A stretch of DNA of 9,408 nucleotides from Nitrospira sp. (GTDB lineage Bacteria; Nitrospirota; Nitrospiria; Nitrospirales; Nitrospiraceae): contig JANYEF010000193.1 in NCBI GenBank assembly GCA_025363325.1, positions 1 to 9,408 on the forward strand, written 5' to 3'. Both the position numbers and the translations under genes were made by a program. Below, in pieces: positions 1-6,598 of the stretch (position 1 is the first letter of the stretch; each line of letters starts with the position of its first letter). The notes beneath the pieces were generated by a model. It had not been told where the DNA came from and made no database searches. It saw only the letters and a program-made list of their open reading frames with translations.

Positions 1-887
1 CGCAGCAAGCCGGCATCGATGACGACCCGTATCCCGTCGATCGTCAAACTCGTCTCGGCAATCGAAGTGGCCAGCACGATCTTTCTTATTCCCGGTTGAG
101 TGGGAGCGATCGCGCGGTCCTGCGCGTCTTGCGGCAGGTCGCCATGGAGCGGTGCGATGAGGATCTGGGAGCCCAAGCTCAGATCAACGAGCGTTCGCTC
201 AACGCGGCGGATTTCTGCCATGCCCGGCAGAAAGACCAGGAGACTACCTGGGTCCTGCGCAAGCGAGCGCCTGATCGATTGTACGACTGCGACATCCAGG
301 TGGCCGGAGAGGGGCTGCTCGAGATACCGGATTTCTACTGGAAACATCCGTCCTTGACAGGCGATGACCGGCGCGTGCCCTAAGAGATCTGCGATCGGTT
401 CACAGTCCAACGTCGCTGACATCACGAGCAGGCGGAGCTCCAGGCGGAAGATTCGTTGCGTTTCGAGACAAAGCGCGAGGCCCGTGTCGGCTTGCAGGCT
501 CCGTTCGTGGAATTCGTCGAAGAGAACGATCGCATACGCGCTAAGCGCAGGATCGTGCTGGAGCAGGCGAGCGAGGATGCCTTCCGTGACCACTTCGATT
601 CTGGTCTTGGGCCCTACCTTCGTATCGAGCCTCATGCGATAGCCGACCGTTCCGCCGACCGATTCACCCAGCGTGGTTGCCATGCGATGGGCGGCGGCAC
701 GGGCTGCGAGCCGCCGAGGTTCCAACATGAGCAGCGTCTTTCCGTCTAGCCAGGGAGCATCAAGCAAGGCCAGCGGCACTCGCGTCGTCTTTCCGGCGCC
801 GGGCGCCGCGGTCAGCAGCGCATTCCGTCCCTCCGTCAGCGTGCGACGAAGGGTCGGCAGCACATCTTCTATTGGGAGCCTGGACAT
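1..887 (-). CDS. hrpB: ATP-dependent helicase HrpB, N-terminal part (runs off left edge)
   Basis: The minus strand from an ATG at 885-887 stays open for 295 codons to the window edge, so only the front of the gene is present; HrpB is usually about 800-850 residues. Visible motifs of a DEAH/RHA-type SF2 helicase are: Walker A APGAGKTT at residues 28-35, motif Ia EPRRLAARA at 56-64, TEGIL at 101-105, motif II DEFHERSL at 124-131 (DEFH is typical of HrpB, where HrpA has DEAH), motif III SAT at 157-159, and motif V ATSIAETSLTIDGI at 273-286. Motif VI and the HrpB C-terminal domain lie outside the window. The family comprises NTP-dependent putative RNA helicases with no firmly established substrate. 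No strong Shine-Dalgarno precedes the ATG; an in-frame GTG six codons upstream (ending at 905) is an alternative start. The gene is divergent from deaD. Family assignment is firm and the exact start is less so. Confidence 0.93.
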   Translation of the reverse strand, partial: MSRLPIEDVLPTLRRTLTEGRNALLTAAPGAGKTTRVPLALLDAPWLDGKTLLMLEPRRLAARAAAHRMATTLGESVGGTVGYRMRLDTKVGPKTRIEVVTEGILARLLQHDPALSAYAIVLFDEFHERSLQADTGLALCLETQRIFRLELRLLVMSATLDCEPIADLLGHAPVIACQGRMFPVEIRYLEQPLSGHLDVAVVQSIRRSLAQDPGSLLVFLPGMAEIRRVERTLVDLSLGSQILIAPLHGDLPQDAQDRAIAPTQPGIRKIVLATSIAETSLTIDGIRVVIDAGLL

Positions 888-942
888 GATAGGTTCGGTG
901 TTCACGGGAGAGACTCTAACAGACTCACGGCAGGGACGAAAA

Positions 943-966
943 GGAAACGGACGCGGAAACGGACGC
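943..966. repeat. Perfect 12-base tandem duplication in the hrpB/deaD spacer
   Basis: GGAAACGGACGC occurs twice in direct succession, at 943-954 and 955-966. It sits in the 157-base spacer between the divergent hrpB and deaD starts. No convincing -35/-10 pair was found in this spacer for either gene. The repeat could be a simple slippage duplication or a binding site, and nothing in the sequence decides between them. Confidence 0.7.
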
Positions 967-1044
967 ATGGCCCTCTAAGAATGTCGGTAGCAGTCCGATT
1001 ATTGCGCACCAGTATACATTTCAGAAAGACCATCGAGGCATTGT

Positions 1045-2814
1045 ATGAAACACGAAACCACGCACCCACCGACGGAAACGCCAGCGAAGGGATTTTCTCC
1101 CGGCTTCGCGGCGCTGGGCCTGGAAGCCGCCCTGCTCACCACGCTCGACACGCTAGGCTATGAAGAGCCCACGCCGATCCAACGGGAGGCAATCCCCCCG
1201 TTGTTGGCAGGCCGCGATCTCTTGGGCCAAGCGGCAACCGGGACCGGCAAGACAGCGGCCTTTACACTGCCACTGCTCCAGCGCATCGCCCATTCGGCGC
1301 GGCGCTGCCCCTCCGTGCTCATCCTGGTACCGACCAGAGAGTTAGCCATGCAGGTCGCCGAAGCCGTCACCCGCTATGGAAAAGAACTCAAGATCACCGT
1401 GCTCGCGGTCTATGGAGGACAGGTCATCGGTCAGCAGCTCCATGCGCTCAAGCGCGGTGTCGATATCGTCGTGGCGACACCTGGGCGGGCGCTGGATCAT
1501 ATCCGTCGAAAAACGCTGCAGCTCAAGACGATTCAGACGGTCGTGCTGGACGAGGCCGATGAGATGCTCGACATGGGATTTGCCGAGGACCTCGACGCCA
1601 TTCTGGAACAGACACCCAAAGAGCGGCAGACCGCGTTGTTCTCTGCCACCATGCCGCTCCGGATCGCCTCCATTGCCAAACGTCATCTCAAGGAGCCGGT
1701 CGAGATCAGGATTGCCAAGGAGCCGCTCAAGGCGGGCGCTGCTCCTCGCGTCCACCAAACAGCTTACATCGTCGCCAGGCCGCATAAGGAAGCGGCACTG
1801 GCTCGTATTCTGGATATGGAGGCTCCGAAGTCGGCACTCGTGTTCTGCCGTACTAGAATCGAAGTCGATGAACTGACTGCCATGTTAACAGGCCGTGGGC
1901 ACAAAGCCGAAGCGATCCATGGCGGCATGAATCAGCCCCAGCGTGATCGCGTGATGAGTTCGTTCCGGTCTGGTCAGACCGAACTCCTCGTCGCCACGGA
2001 TGTGGCGGCGCGGGGGTTGGATATTCCGTCCGTGTCGCATGTGGTGAACTACGATCTGCCCGCGTCTCCGGAAGGCTATGTCCATCGGATCGGACGGACT
2101 GGGCGGGCAGGGCGTGAAGGGGCGGCGATCACCGTCATCGACCCACGGGAGCAGCGGTTGCTCTGGAACATCGAGCAACTCACGAAGGCCAAAATTGTTG
2201 TGACTCCAGTGCCGACCGTCGCCGACCTTCGCACGAAACGGCTCGCACGAACCAAGAGTGCGATTGAAGAAGTGCTCGCGGCTGGTGACCTGGATCTGTT
2301 CCGGGCCATTGTCGCATCGCTGGCCGAACAGGGAGACCCCATGGAGGTGGCAGCGGCAGCCATCAAACTCGTCTTTCGCATGCAGGGTGGGGAGCGGAAG
2401 GAACACGATATTCCGACCGTATCGAGCCGACTGCCGGAGCGGCCATCGATGGCGCGGCGCCCCATGGAAGATCCACGAGGGCGGGCCGGTGGCATGATGC
2501 CGAGAGAGGGACAGGGCCGCCCGCTTCACGCGCCTGGTCGTGGCGGACGAACGCCGGGGATGGCCAAGGTGTATATCGGCGCGGGCCGAGAGGCAGGGAT
2601 TCGGCCAGGCGACCTCGTCGGGGCGATTGCCAACGAGGCCGGACTTAATTCGAATGTGATCGGCGCCGTTGAAGTAATGGATCGATTCTCGCTGGTGGAA
2701 GTGCCGGAAGTGCTGGCCCGTGAGATCATTGCGACCCTCAGCCGGACCAGAATCAAAGGACAGAAGGTGGCAGTGAGGTTATTTCTGGAGCAGCCAAGAG
2801 GGGGGAGGGCATAG
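1045..2814 (+). CDS. deaD: DEAD-box ATP-dependent RNA helicase, DeaD/CsdA type with DbpA-like RNA-binding domain
   Basis: A 589-residue cytoplasmic RNA helicase that by family unwinds short RNA duplexes in ribosome assembly and RNA decay, often at low temperature. All DEAD-box motifs are intact: Q motif from F17 to Q46, motif I AATGTGKT at 63-70, PTREL at 96-100, TPGR at 145-148, DEAD at 169-172, SAT at 200-202, ALVFCRTR at 264-271, ARGLDIP at 322-328 and HRIGRTGR at 347-354. A basic Arg/Gly/Pro linker (about 455-505) leads to a C-terminal domain at about 506-583 (starting MAKVYIGAGREAGIRPGDLV), which matches the DbpA-type RNA-recognition fold found in DbpA and DeaD/CsdA. E. coli DeaD is about 629 residues, so this is near full length. 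The ATG is supported by GAGG at 1035-1038 with a 6-base spacer. The gene is divergent from hrpB and its downstream spacer holds no clear terminator. The exact orthologue (deaD versus another csd/dbp paralogue) is inferred. Confidence 0.95.
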   Translation: MKHETTHPPTETPAKGFSPGFAALGLEAALLTTLDTLGYEEPTPIQREAIPPLLAGRDLLGQAATGTGKTAAFTLPLLQRIAHSARRCPSVLILVPTRELAMQVAEAVTRYGKELKITVLAVYGGQVIGQQLHALKRGVDIVVATPGRALDHIRRKTLQLKTIQTVVLDEADEMLDMGFAEDLDAILEQTPKERQTALFSATMPLRIASIAKRHLKEPVEIRIAKEPLKAGAAPRVHQTAYIVARPHKEAALARILDMEAPKSALVFCRTRIEVDELTAMLTGRGHKAEAIHGGMNQPQRDRVMSSFRSGQTELLVATDVAARGLDIPSVSHVVNYDLPASPEGYVHRIGRTGRAGREGAAITVIDPREQRLLWNIEQLTKAKIVVTPVPTVADLRTKRLARTKSAIEEVLAAGDLDLFRAIVASLAEQGDPMEVAAAAIKLVFRMQGGERKEHDIPTVSSRLPERPSMARRPMEDPRGRAGGMMPREGQGRPLHAPGRGGRTPGMAKVYIGAGREAGIRPGDLVGAIANEAGLNSNVIGAVEVMDRFSLVEVPEVLAREIIATLSRTRIKGQKVAVRLFLEQPRGGRA

Positions 2815-2946
2815 CCAGGTGCCCTTCTTGCTCGCAGAGCCCCCACGATAAAGCGGTGGTCGCTCGATGCGCGCAGTCAAGGGCAGCCTGGCCACGCCCT
2901 CTGTGAGTGAAAATAAGAGGGGCAATCGGAGGCCCTCGCTAGGGCT

Positions 2947-2970
2947 ACTGGCACGTCTCGGCGTGCCAGT
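2947..2970. repeat. Perfect 9-bp inverted repeat (stem-loop)
   Basis: ACTGGCACG (2947-2955) and CGTGCCAGT (2962-2970) are exact reverse complements around the 6-base loop TCTCGG. The stem is GC-rich but has no following T-run on either strand, so it is not an obvious intrinsic terminator. It is the strongest of several hairpins in this spacer. Confidence 0.8.
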
Positions 2971-3210
2971 GGGTGGGCGGGGAGAATGCCGCGCGCAGTG
3001 TGGGGAACCCTCAGCCACCTCCTGTAAAGTAAACGAGCGAGCTTGGAAGGATTATTTATAAATTGTCAGCGGTCTGAGACTTCGCAGCGGGAGGAGATGA
3101 AGGACGAAATATAAGCTTTGCGTGGAGTAATGAGCAGTCCCCAGCATTCCCGTCCTGTTAGATAGGGTATTCGTCCTACACTGTCAGTTTCCATTTTCAC
3201 CACATGCAAT

Positions 3211-3216
3211 GGAGGA
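3211..3216 (+). promoter_or_regulatory. Shine-Dalgarno that fixes the pyrophosphatase start
   Basis: GGAGGA lies 7 bases before the ATG at 3224. The longest frame starts at an ATG at 3209 whose G overlaps this site, so translation from 3209 would lack its own ribosome site. The 3224 start is therefore preferred; an in-frame GTG at 3221 is a weaker alternative. Confidence 0.85.
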
Positions 3217-3223
3217 AAACGTG

Positions 3224-3892
3224 ATGAACGGCAACCAGGCCGATTCCATGCTGCGTCTTATGAGCCTAATGTTCAGAGCCCACCCTTGGCATGGCGTCCC
3301 CATCGGAGACCAAGCCCCGGAGGTGGTGACGGCGTATATTGAAATCGTGCCGACCGACACGGTGAAGTACGAAGTCGATAAGGTGAGCGGTTTTCTCAAG
3401 GTGGATCGCCCGCAGCGATTCTCGAACTATTGTCCCGTCTATTACGGACTGGTTCCGCAAACCCACTGCGGTGACGGCGTCGCGGCCTTGTTTTCCGCAC
3501 GGGCCAATCGCCCGGGTGTCGTGGGGGATGGTGACCCCCTCGATATCTGTGTTCTCACGGAGAAGACGATTCCGCACAGCGACATTCTCCTCACGGCCCT
3601 GCCCATCGGTGGCCTCAGCATGGCAGACGGTGGCGAAGCGGATGACAAGATCATCGCCGTCATGAAAGACGATGCGACATACGGGGGCTATACCGATATC
3701 AGTCAGGTTCCGCTGGCACTCCTCGATCGCCTGCAGCATTATTTTCTGACCTATAAGAGTGCCCCGGGCAGCATCCACCATAAAGTCGAAATTACGAGTA
3801 TCTATGGCCGCGAGGAAGCCTTGAAGGTCATCCGCACCAGCCATCAGGATTACAAGGCGAAGTTTCCTGAATTGGAAATGCGGTGGGGGTAG
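3224..3892 (+). CDS. ppa: Inorganic pyrophosphatase, family I
   Basis: A 222-residue soluble enzyme predicted to hydrolyse pyrophosphate to two phosphates with Mg2+, pulling biosynthetic reactions forward. The family I signature is present as DGDPLD at residues 102-107. Other expected active-site residues can be matched by eye to E. coli Ppa: E40, K48 and E50 (in VKYEVDK), an arginine in DRPQRF (61-66), a tyrosine in PVYYGLVPQT (71-80), the acidic pair in EADDKIIAV (138-146) and the YK at 177-178. The protein is longer than the usual roughly 175 residues, mainly through about 30 extra N-terminal residues with no catalytic motif. The start at 3224 is chosen from the GGAGGA site. The gene follows the hairpin-rich spacer and runs convergent with the diguanylate cyclase gene, with a 54-base gap and no obvious terminator. 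Catalytic function is a confident family inference. Confidence 0.92.
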   Translation: MNGNQADSMLRLMSLMFRAHPWHGVPIGDQAPEVVTAYIEIVPTDTVKYEVDKVSGFLKVDRPQRFSNYCPVYYGLVPQTHCGDGVAALFSARANRPGVVGDGDPLDICVLTEKTIPHSDILLTALPIGGLSMADGGEADDKIIAVMKDDATYGGYTDISQVPLALLDRLQHYFLTYKSAPGSIHHKVEITSIYGREEALKVIRTSHQDYKAKFPELEMRWG

Positions 3893-3946
3893 GGAAAGGA
3901 TTGAAGGCCCTCGTTGGACGCGCACAGTGAAGGATCTGTCTGGCTG

Positions 3947-6136
3947 TTACCCTGCTTTCTTCATCTGCTCCGTTACGAGCGTGTGGGGATGGGAGACGAT
4001 ATCTATTCCGTTCCTGCCGTGGCTTTTGACGCGGTAGAGCGCGTAGTCGGCCATCTTGCGTAAGAGTTCGGCGCTCAATGGCTGCTCGGGGAACCCAACC
4101 GTCGCCCCGATGCTGACCGTAATGGTAAGCGGGCCGCTTGGTGTGTCAAAGGGCATGTCGCTAATAGCCATCCGAAAGCGTTCGGCGCACTCTCCCAATT
4201 CCCTTAGATCGCAATTTGGCACGATGATCAAGAATTCTTCTCCCCCAACGCGCCCGACGTGATCATAGCTGCGGGCGGTCTCGCGCAGTCGCTGCGCGGT
4301 TTCTCGCAGGACGGTATCTCCAACCGGGTGTCCATGGGTATCGTTGACCCGCTTGAAATGATCGAGGTCAGCGATGAGGACCGCCACGGGGTGACGGTTT
4401 CGTTCAGCCCGTGACAGTTCCTGCGTCAAAGCGTTTAGGATCGCCGAATGATTCAGCAACTCCGTCAACGGATCGTGCCTCGCCTGCTCCTTGGATTCAT
4501 GGAGAAGCTGTAGGTTCTGAATCGCGGTACCGGCTTGGGCGGCAAGGGTCAGCACAACCTGTTCGTCCAGTTCGCTGAAATCGGCTGCGAGGCCGTTCGG
4601 CGTCAGTTTATTGGCGAGAAATAGCCGGCCAAAGAATTGGCCATGGCATCGTATCGAGACGCCGAGGAACGACGTCATCGGGGCATAGTCTGAGGGAAGT
4701 CCGAGGGCCGCCCAGTGTTCCCTGAGATGAGCCATGCGGAGAGCGCCGACTTCTTGCCCAAAAGCTTTCCTCGACCCCTGTTCGAGCGGGTGGGTTCGAA
4801 TGGCGTGGGCCGCCGCATCATCGATTCCGGAGGTCAAGAACTGTGGCTCCTCTTGCGAGTTATGGTGATTGAACTCGAAGGCCGTATAGCGTGCACCGGT
4901 GTTCTCCTGTGCGAAATGAAGGAGCTGGTGTAGCAGTCCGTCCAGATCCTGCTGTGCGGAGAATATCTGTGCGGCCACAACTAACGTATGAAGGGCCTCC
5001 GTCCGTTTCATGAGCGCCGCTTCCGCGTCGGTCGCTCGCTCGAATTCCCGTTTTGCGGTGCCCCATTCTCCATGAAGGGCTTTGATCATCCCCACCACAA
5101 GACCAAGCAAGGGGAGGAGGATCAGTATGGTAACAAATGATAATTTCACGAGAAACGACCGAATGGGGGCAAGAATGCTGTCACGGTCTACACGAATCAA
5201 GATGGTCCAGCGTAGGGTCGGGTCGGCATGAGCGATGGAGACCTGTGCATAGGCGGTGATGACCGAGGCCCCGCGGTCAAGATGCGTTTCTTCGACGAAG
5301 CCCCTCGTGTTCACTCCCATCAGCATTTCGGAAGGAAGGCCGAGCTGTGTCGAGTTGCGGCTACCGTCCTGTCGCGTCGTCGAATCGGCAATCAAGTCGC
5401 CCTTCTCGTTGAGGAGCTGATATTCAATATGCGACTCTTCTGTCCACTCGATGTTCTTAAGCACCTGCATCGTGTCGTCAAGGATATGCATCAGTGAGGG
5501 GACTCCCACAACGGCCGCGATCGCGCCGAGAAATCGTCCGTCTGGACTGTGTAGTGGAGCGATCACCGTGATCGCCGAGGTCCCTACGGATTCGTCGCTC
5601 ATCTGCACATCCAGGATCCTGACGCCCGTGATGGTGCGTGCCAGTTGGAACCAGTGACTCTGGCTCCGATCGAGGGAGATAGTGGACATTTCAGTGGCCG
5701 CGATGATCCTCCCGCGTGCGTCGGTGACGCCGATCCACCGATAGGCCGGGTGGGCCTGCACCAGTTCGCGGAGATAGTGTGTTAGCGCCTCAGGGTTCTG
5801 ACCATGGGTTATCGGAGCAGTGGAAAGCAGCTGGATGTCGTGGTAGCGCTCCAGGATCATCATATCCAATTTGCTGGCGGCATCCGTGGCCGCTTGCACT
5901 AGGCTATGGCCGGTGGATTGGACGAGTCTGTCTTGGACGGTGCGCGCGGCCCATCCCAGGCAGAGCAGCGCAAGCAGTGCAATGACGAAGACCACGGAAA
6001 CAATCCAGGTCTGATGACGGTCCATCCAGGCAGGGAATCGGTCTGTTGTAAACGAGACGCGAACGGCGGTACTCACGGGAGCAGGCGAAACCCTGGCAGG
6101 CTTAGGGGTGGCGGCGATGTGGGTCTGGTTTTCCAT
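3947..6136 (-). CDS. Membrane-bound diguanylate cyclase with periplasmic dCache-like sensor, GAF-like domain and GGEEF
   Basis: A 729-residue sensor protein predicted to make cyclic di-GMP from two GTP. Order of parts: short cytoplasmic N-terminus, membrane segment at about 43-63, periplasmic double-Cache-like ligand sensor at about 65-325, second membrane segment at about 329-352, a short helical stretch, GAF-like domain at about 385-545, and GGDEF domain at about 553-715. The catalytic signature is GGEEF at 631-635. An RxxD inhibitory site (R622-D625) sits exactly five residues before it, so product feedback inhibition is expected. The C-terminus has no EAL or HD-GYP domain. The open frame extends upstream to an ATG at 6331, but those 65 residues are not protein-like and lie upstream of a sigma-54 promoter at 6206-6219, so the ATG at 6134-6136 is preferred. 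Its ribosome site is only a weak AGAAG. The sensed ligand is unknown. The gene is convergent with ppa. Confidence 0.92.
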   Translation of the reverse strand: MENQTHIAATPKPARVSPAPVSTAVRVSFTTDRFPAWMDRHQTWIVSVVFVIALLALLCLGWAARTVQDRLVQSTGHSLVQAATDAASKLDMMILERYHDIQLLSTAPITHGQNPEALTHYLRELVQAHPAYRWIGVTDARGRIIAATEMSTISLDRSQSHWFQLARTITGVRILDVQMSDESVGTSAITVIAPLHSPDGRFLGAIAAVVGVPSLMHILDDTMQVLKNIEWTEESHIEYQLLNEKGDLIADSTTRQDGSRNSTQLGLPSEMLMGVNTRGFVEETHLDRGASVITAYAQVSIAHADPTLRWTILIRVDRDSILAPIRSFLVKLSFVTILILLPLLGLVVGMIKALHGEWGTAKREFERATDAEAALMKRTEALHTLVVAAQIFSAQQDLDGLLHQLLHFAQENTGARYTAFEFNHHNSQEEPQFLTSGIDDAAAHAIRTHPLEQGSRKAFGQEVGALRMAHLREHWAALGLPSDYAPMTSFLGVSIRCHGQFFGRLFLANKLTPNGLAADFSELDEQVVLTLAAQAGTAIQNLQLLHESKEQARHDPLTELLNHSAILNALTQELSRAERNRHPVAVLIADLDHFKRVNDTHGHPVGDTVLRETAQRLRETARSYDHVGRVGGEEFLIIVPNCDLRELGECAERFRMAISDMPFDTPSGPLTITVSIGATVGFPEQPLSAELLRKMADYALYRVKSHGRNGIDIVSHPHTLVTEQMKKAG

Positions 6137-6205
6137 CCAAGTATTCTTCTTTTTCGGAGCCTTCTGCTGATGGCTGCATTCATCATAAAGTAAGTCATGG
6201 GCGAA

Positions 6206-6219
6206 GCAAGAAAAGTGCC
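6206..6219 (-). promoter_or_regulatory. Sigma-54 (RpoN) -24/-12 promoter of the diguanylate cyclase gene
   Basis: Read on the minus strand, with one flanking base each side, the site is cGGCACTTTTCTTGCT. It has GG and GC separated by exactly 10 bases and, apart from the first T and one inner base, fits the consensus TGGCACG-N4-TTGC-W. The expected RNA start is near 6194, giving a leader of about 58 bases before the ATG at 6136. The enhancer-binding activator is not encoded in this window. Confidence 0.72.
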
Positions 6220-6598
6220 GATTGTCGCTGCGATTAAAGCGCGCACATCGCTCCTGAATACAATATGATGTCAGAGCATGAGGGCTTATTGGATGGAGCG
6301 ATAGAGGCGTCTGCGACAAATCGTGGCGCAAGTTGTGGAGCCTCTAATAATACACAGTGCGAAAGAAGGCTAGGCTCCCCTCCATCGTAGGGCCTCAGTG
6401 ACGCAAAAACTCGATGGCCAGCATGTCATAGATCACGAGTGGAATGGGATACCGGGCGCAGGCAGCTGGGGATCGACCGGGCCACCTGTTCTGTGAGAAA
6501 AGAATCAATGCCCGTGGAGAATGTGTGCGTGTCATGAAGCCGAGTCCTCGTAATTGTGCCCATGCCCATACAATAGTGATCATGAAGATGAGGCTGCC
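6220..6598. other. Divergent spacer upstream of the cyclase promoter and the orphan helicase
   Basis: I see no convincing gene here. A 7-base inverted repeat, TAGAGGC (6302-6308) and GCCTCTA (6340-6346), encloses 31 bases and lies roughly 85-130 bases upstream of the cyclase -24 element. That is a usual distance for a sigma-54 activator site, though this role is only a guess. On the plus strand TACAAT at 6568-6573 could be a -10 box for the helicase, but no good -35 box accompanies it. The longest minus-strand frame (6395-6799) runs antisense into the helicase and was not called. Confidence 0.4.
6590..6593 (+). promoter_or_regulatory. Shine-Dalgarno choosing a GTG start for the helicase
   Basis: GAGG lies 5 bases before the GTG at 6599-6601. 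The longest frame would begin at a TTG at 6554, with a short Cys/Pro/Asp-rich lead of 15 residues and no ribosome site, so the GTG is preferred. A second in-frame GTG at 6605 is 11 bases from the site and less likely. Confidence 0.65.

Larger units (their letters stand above)
2815..3223. other. Hairpin-rich non-coding spacer between deaD and the pyrophosphatase gene
   Basis: This 409-base stretch has no convincing gene. Its first 230 bases are dense in complementary segments: GAGC/GCTC around CCAC/GTGG (2837-2865), AGGGC/GCCCT (2880-2900), CCCTCT/AGAGGG (2897-2902 with 2916-2921), GCCCT/AGGGC (2932-2945) and a perfect 9-bp stem (2947-2970). Neighbouring hairpins could form one after another, as in a structured RNA or a multi-hairpin dispersed repeat. 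No stem is followed by a T-run, so a classical terminator is not evident. Short open frames on both strands (for example 2867-3061 plus and 2779-3018 minus) have skewed, non-protein-like compositions and no clear ribosome sites, and were not called. From about 3050 the sequence becomes more AT-rich, and the pyrophosphatase promoter probably lies there, though I could not identify one with confidence. Confidence 0.55.

Noticed and set aside
96..978. Several plus-strand open frames of 85-101 codons
   Set aside because: They are antisense to the HrpB coding region, whose minus-strand translation carries clear helicase motifs, and they have no recognisable domains.
1342..2529. Minus-strand frames of 139-214 codons inside deaD
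   Set aside because: They are shadows of a strongly conserved gene, with no ribosome sites or protein-like features.
2818..2831. Possible third sigma-54 site just after the deaD stop
   Set aside because: It keeps GG-N10-GC and TTGCT but lacks the GGCACG core, so it is much weaker than the two called sites. It is mentioned only as a possible start for a transcript through the hairpin cluster.
2837..2865. Hairpin after deaD as an intrinsic terminator
   Set aside because: It is interrupted by an internal loop and has no T-run downstream.
2867..3061. A 64-codon plus-strand frame in the deaD/ppa spacer
   Set aside because: It has no ribosome site and skewed composition, and it overlaps the hairpin cluster, so the region is better explained as non-coding.
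3266..3925. A 219-codon minus-strand frame opposite ppa
   Set aside because: It mirrors the pyrophosphatase frame and shows no domain; the plus-strand gene has the catalytic signature and a strong ribosome site.
3224..6136. Functional pairing of pyrophosphatase with the cyclase, which releases pyrophosphate
   Set aside because: The genes are convergent and separately controlled, and Ppa is a general housekeeping enzyme, so adjacency is most likely chance.
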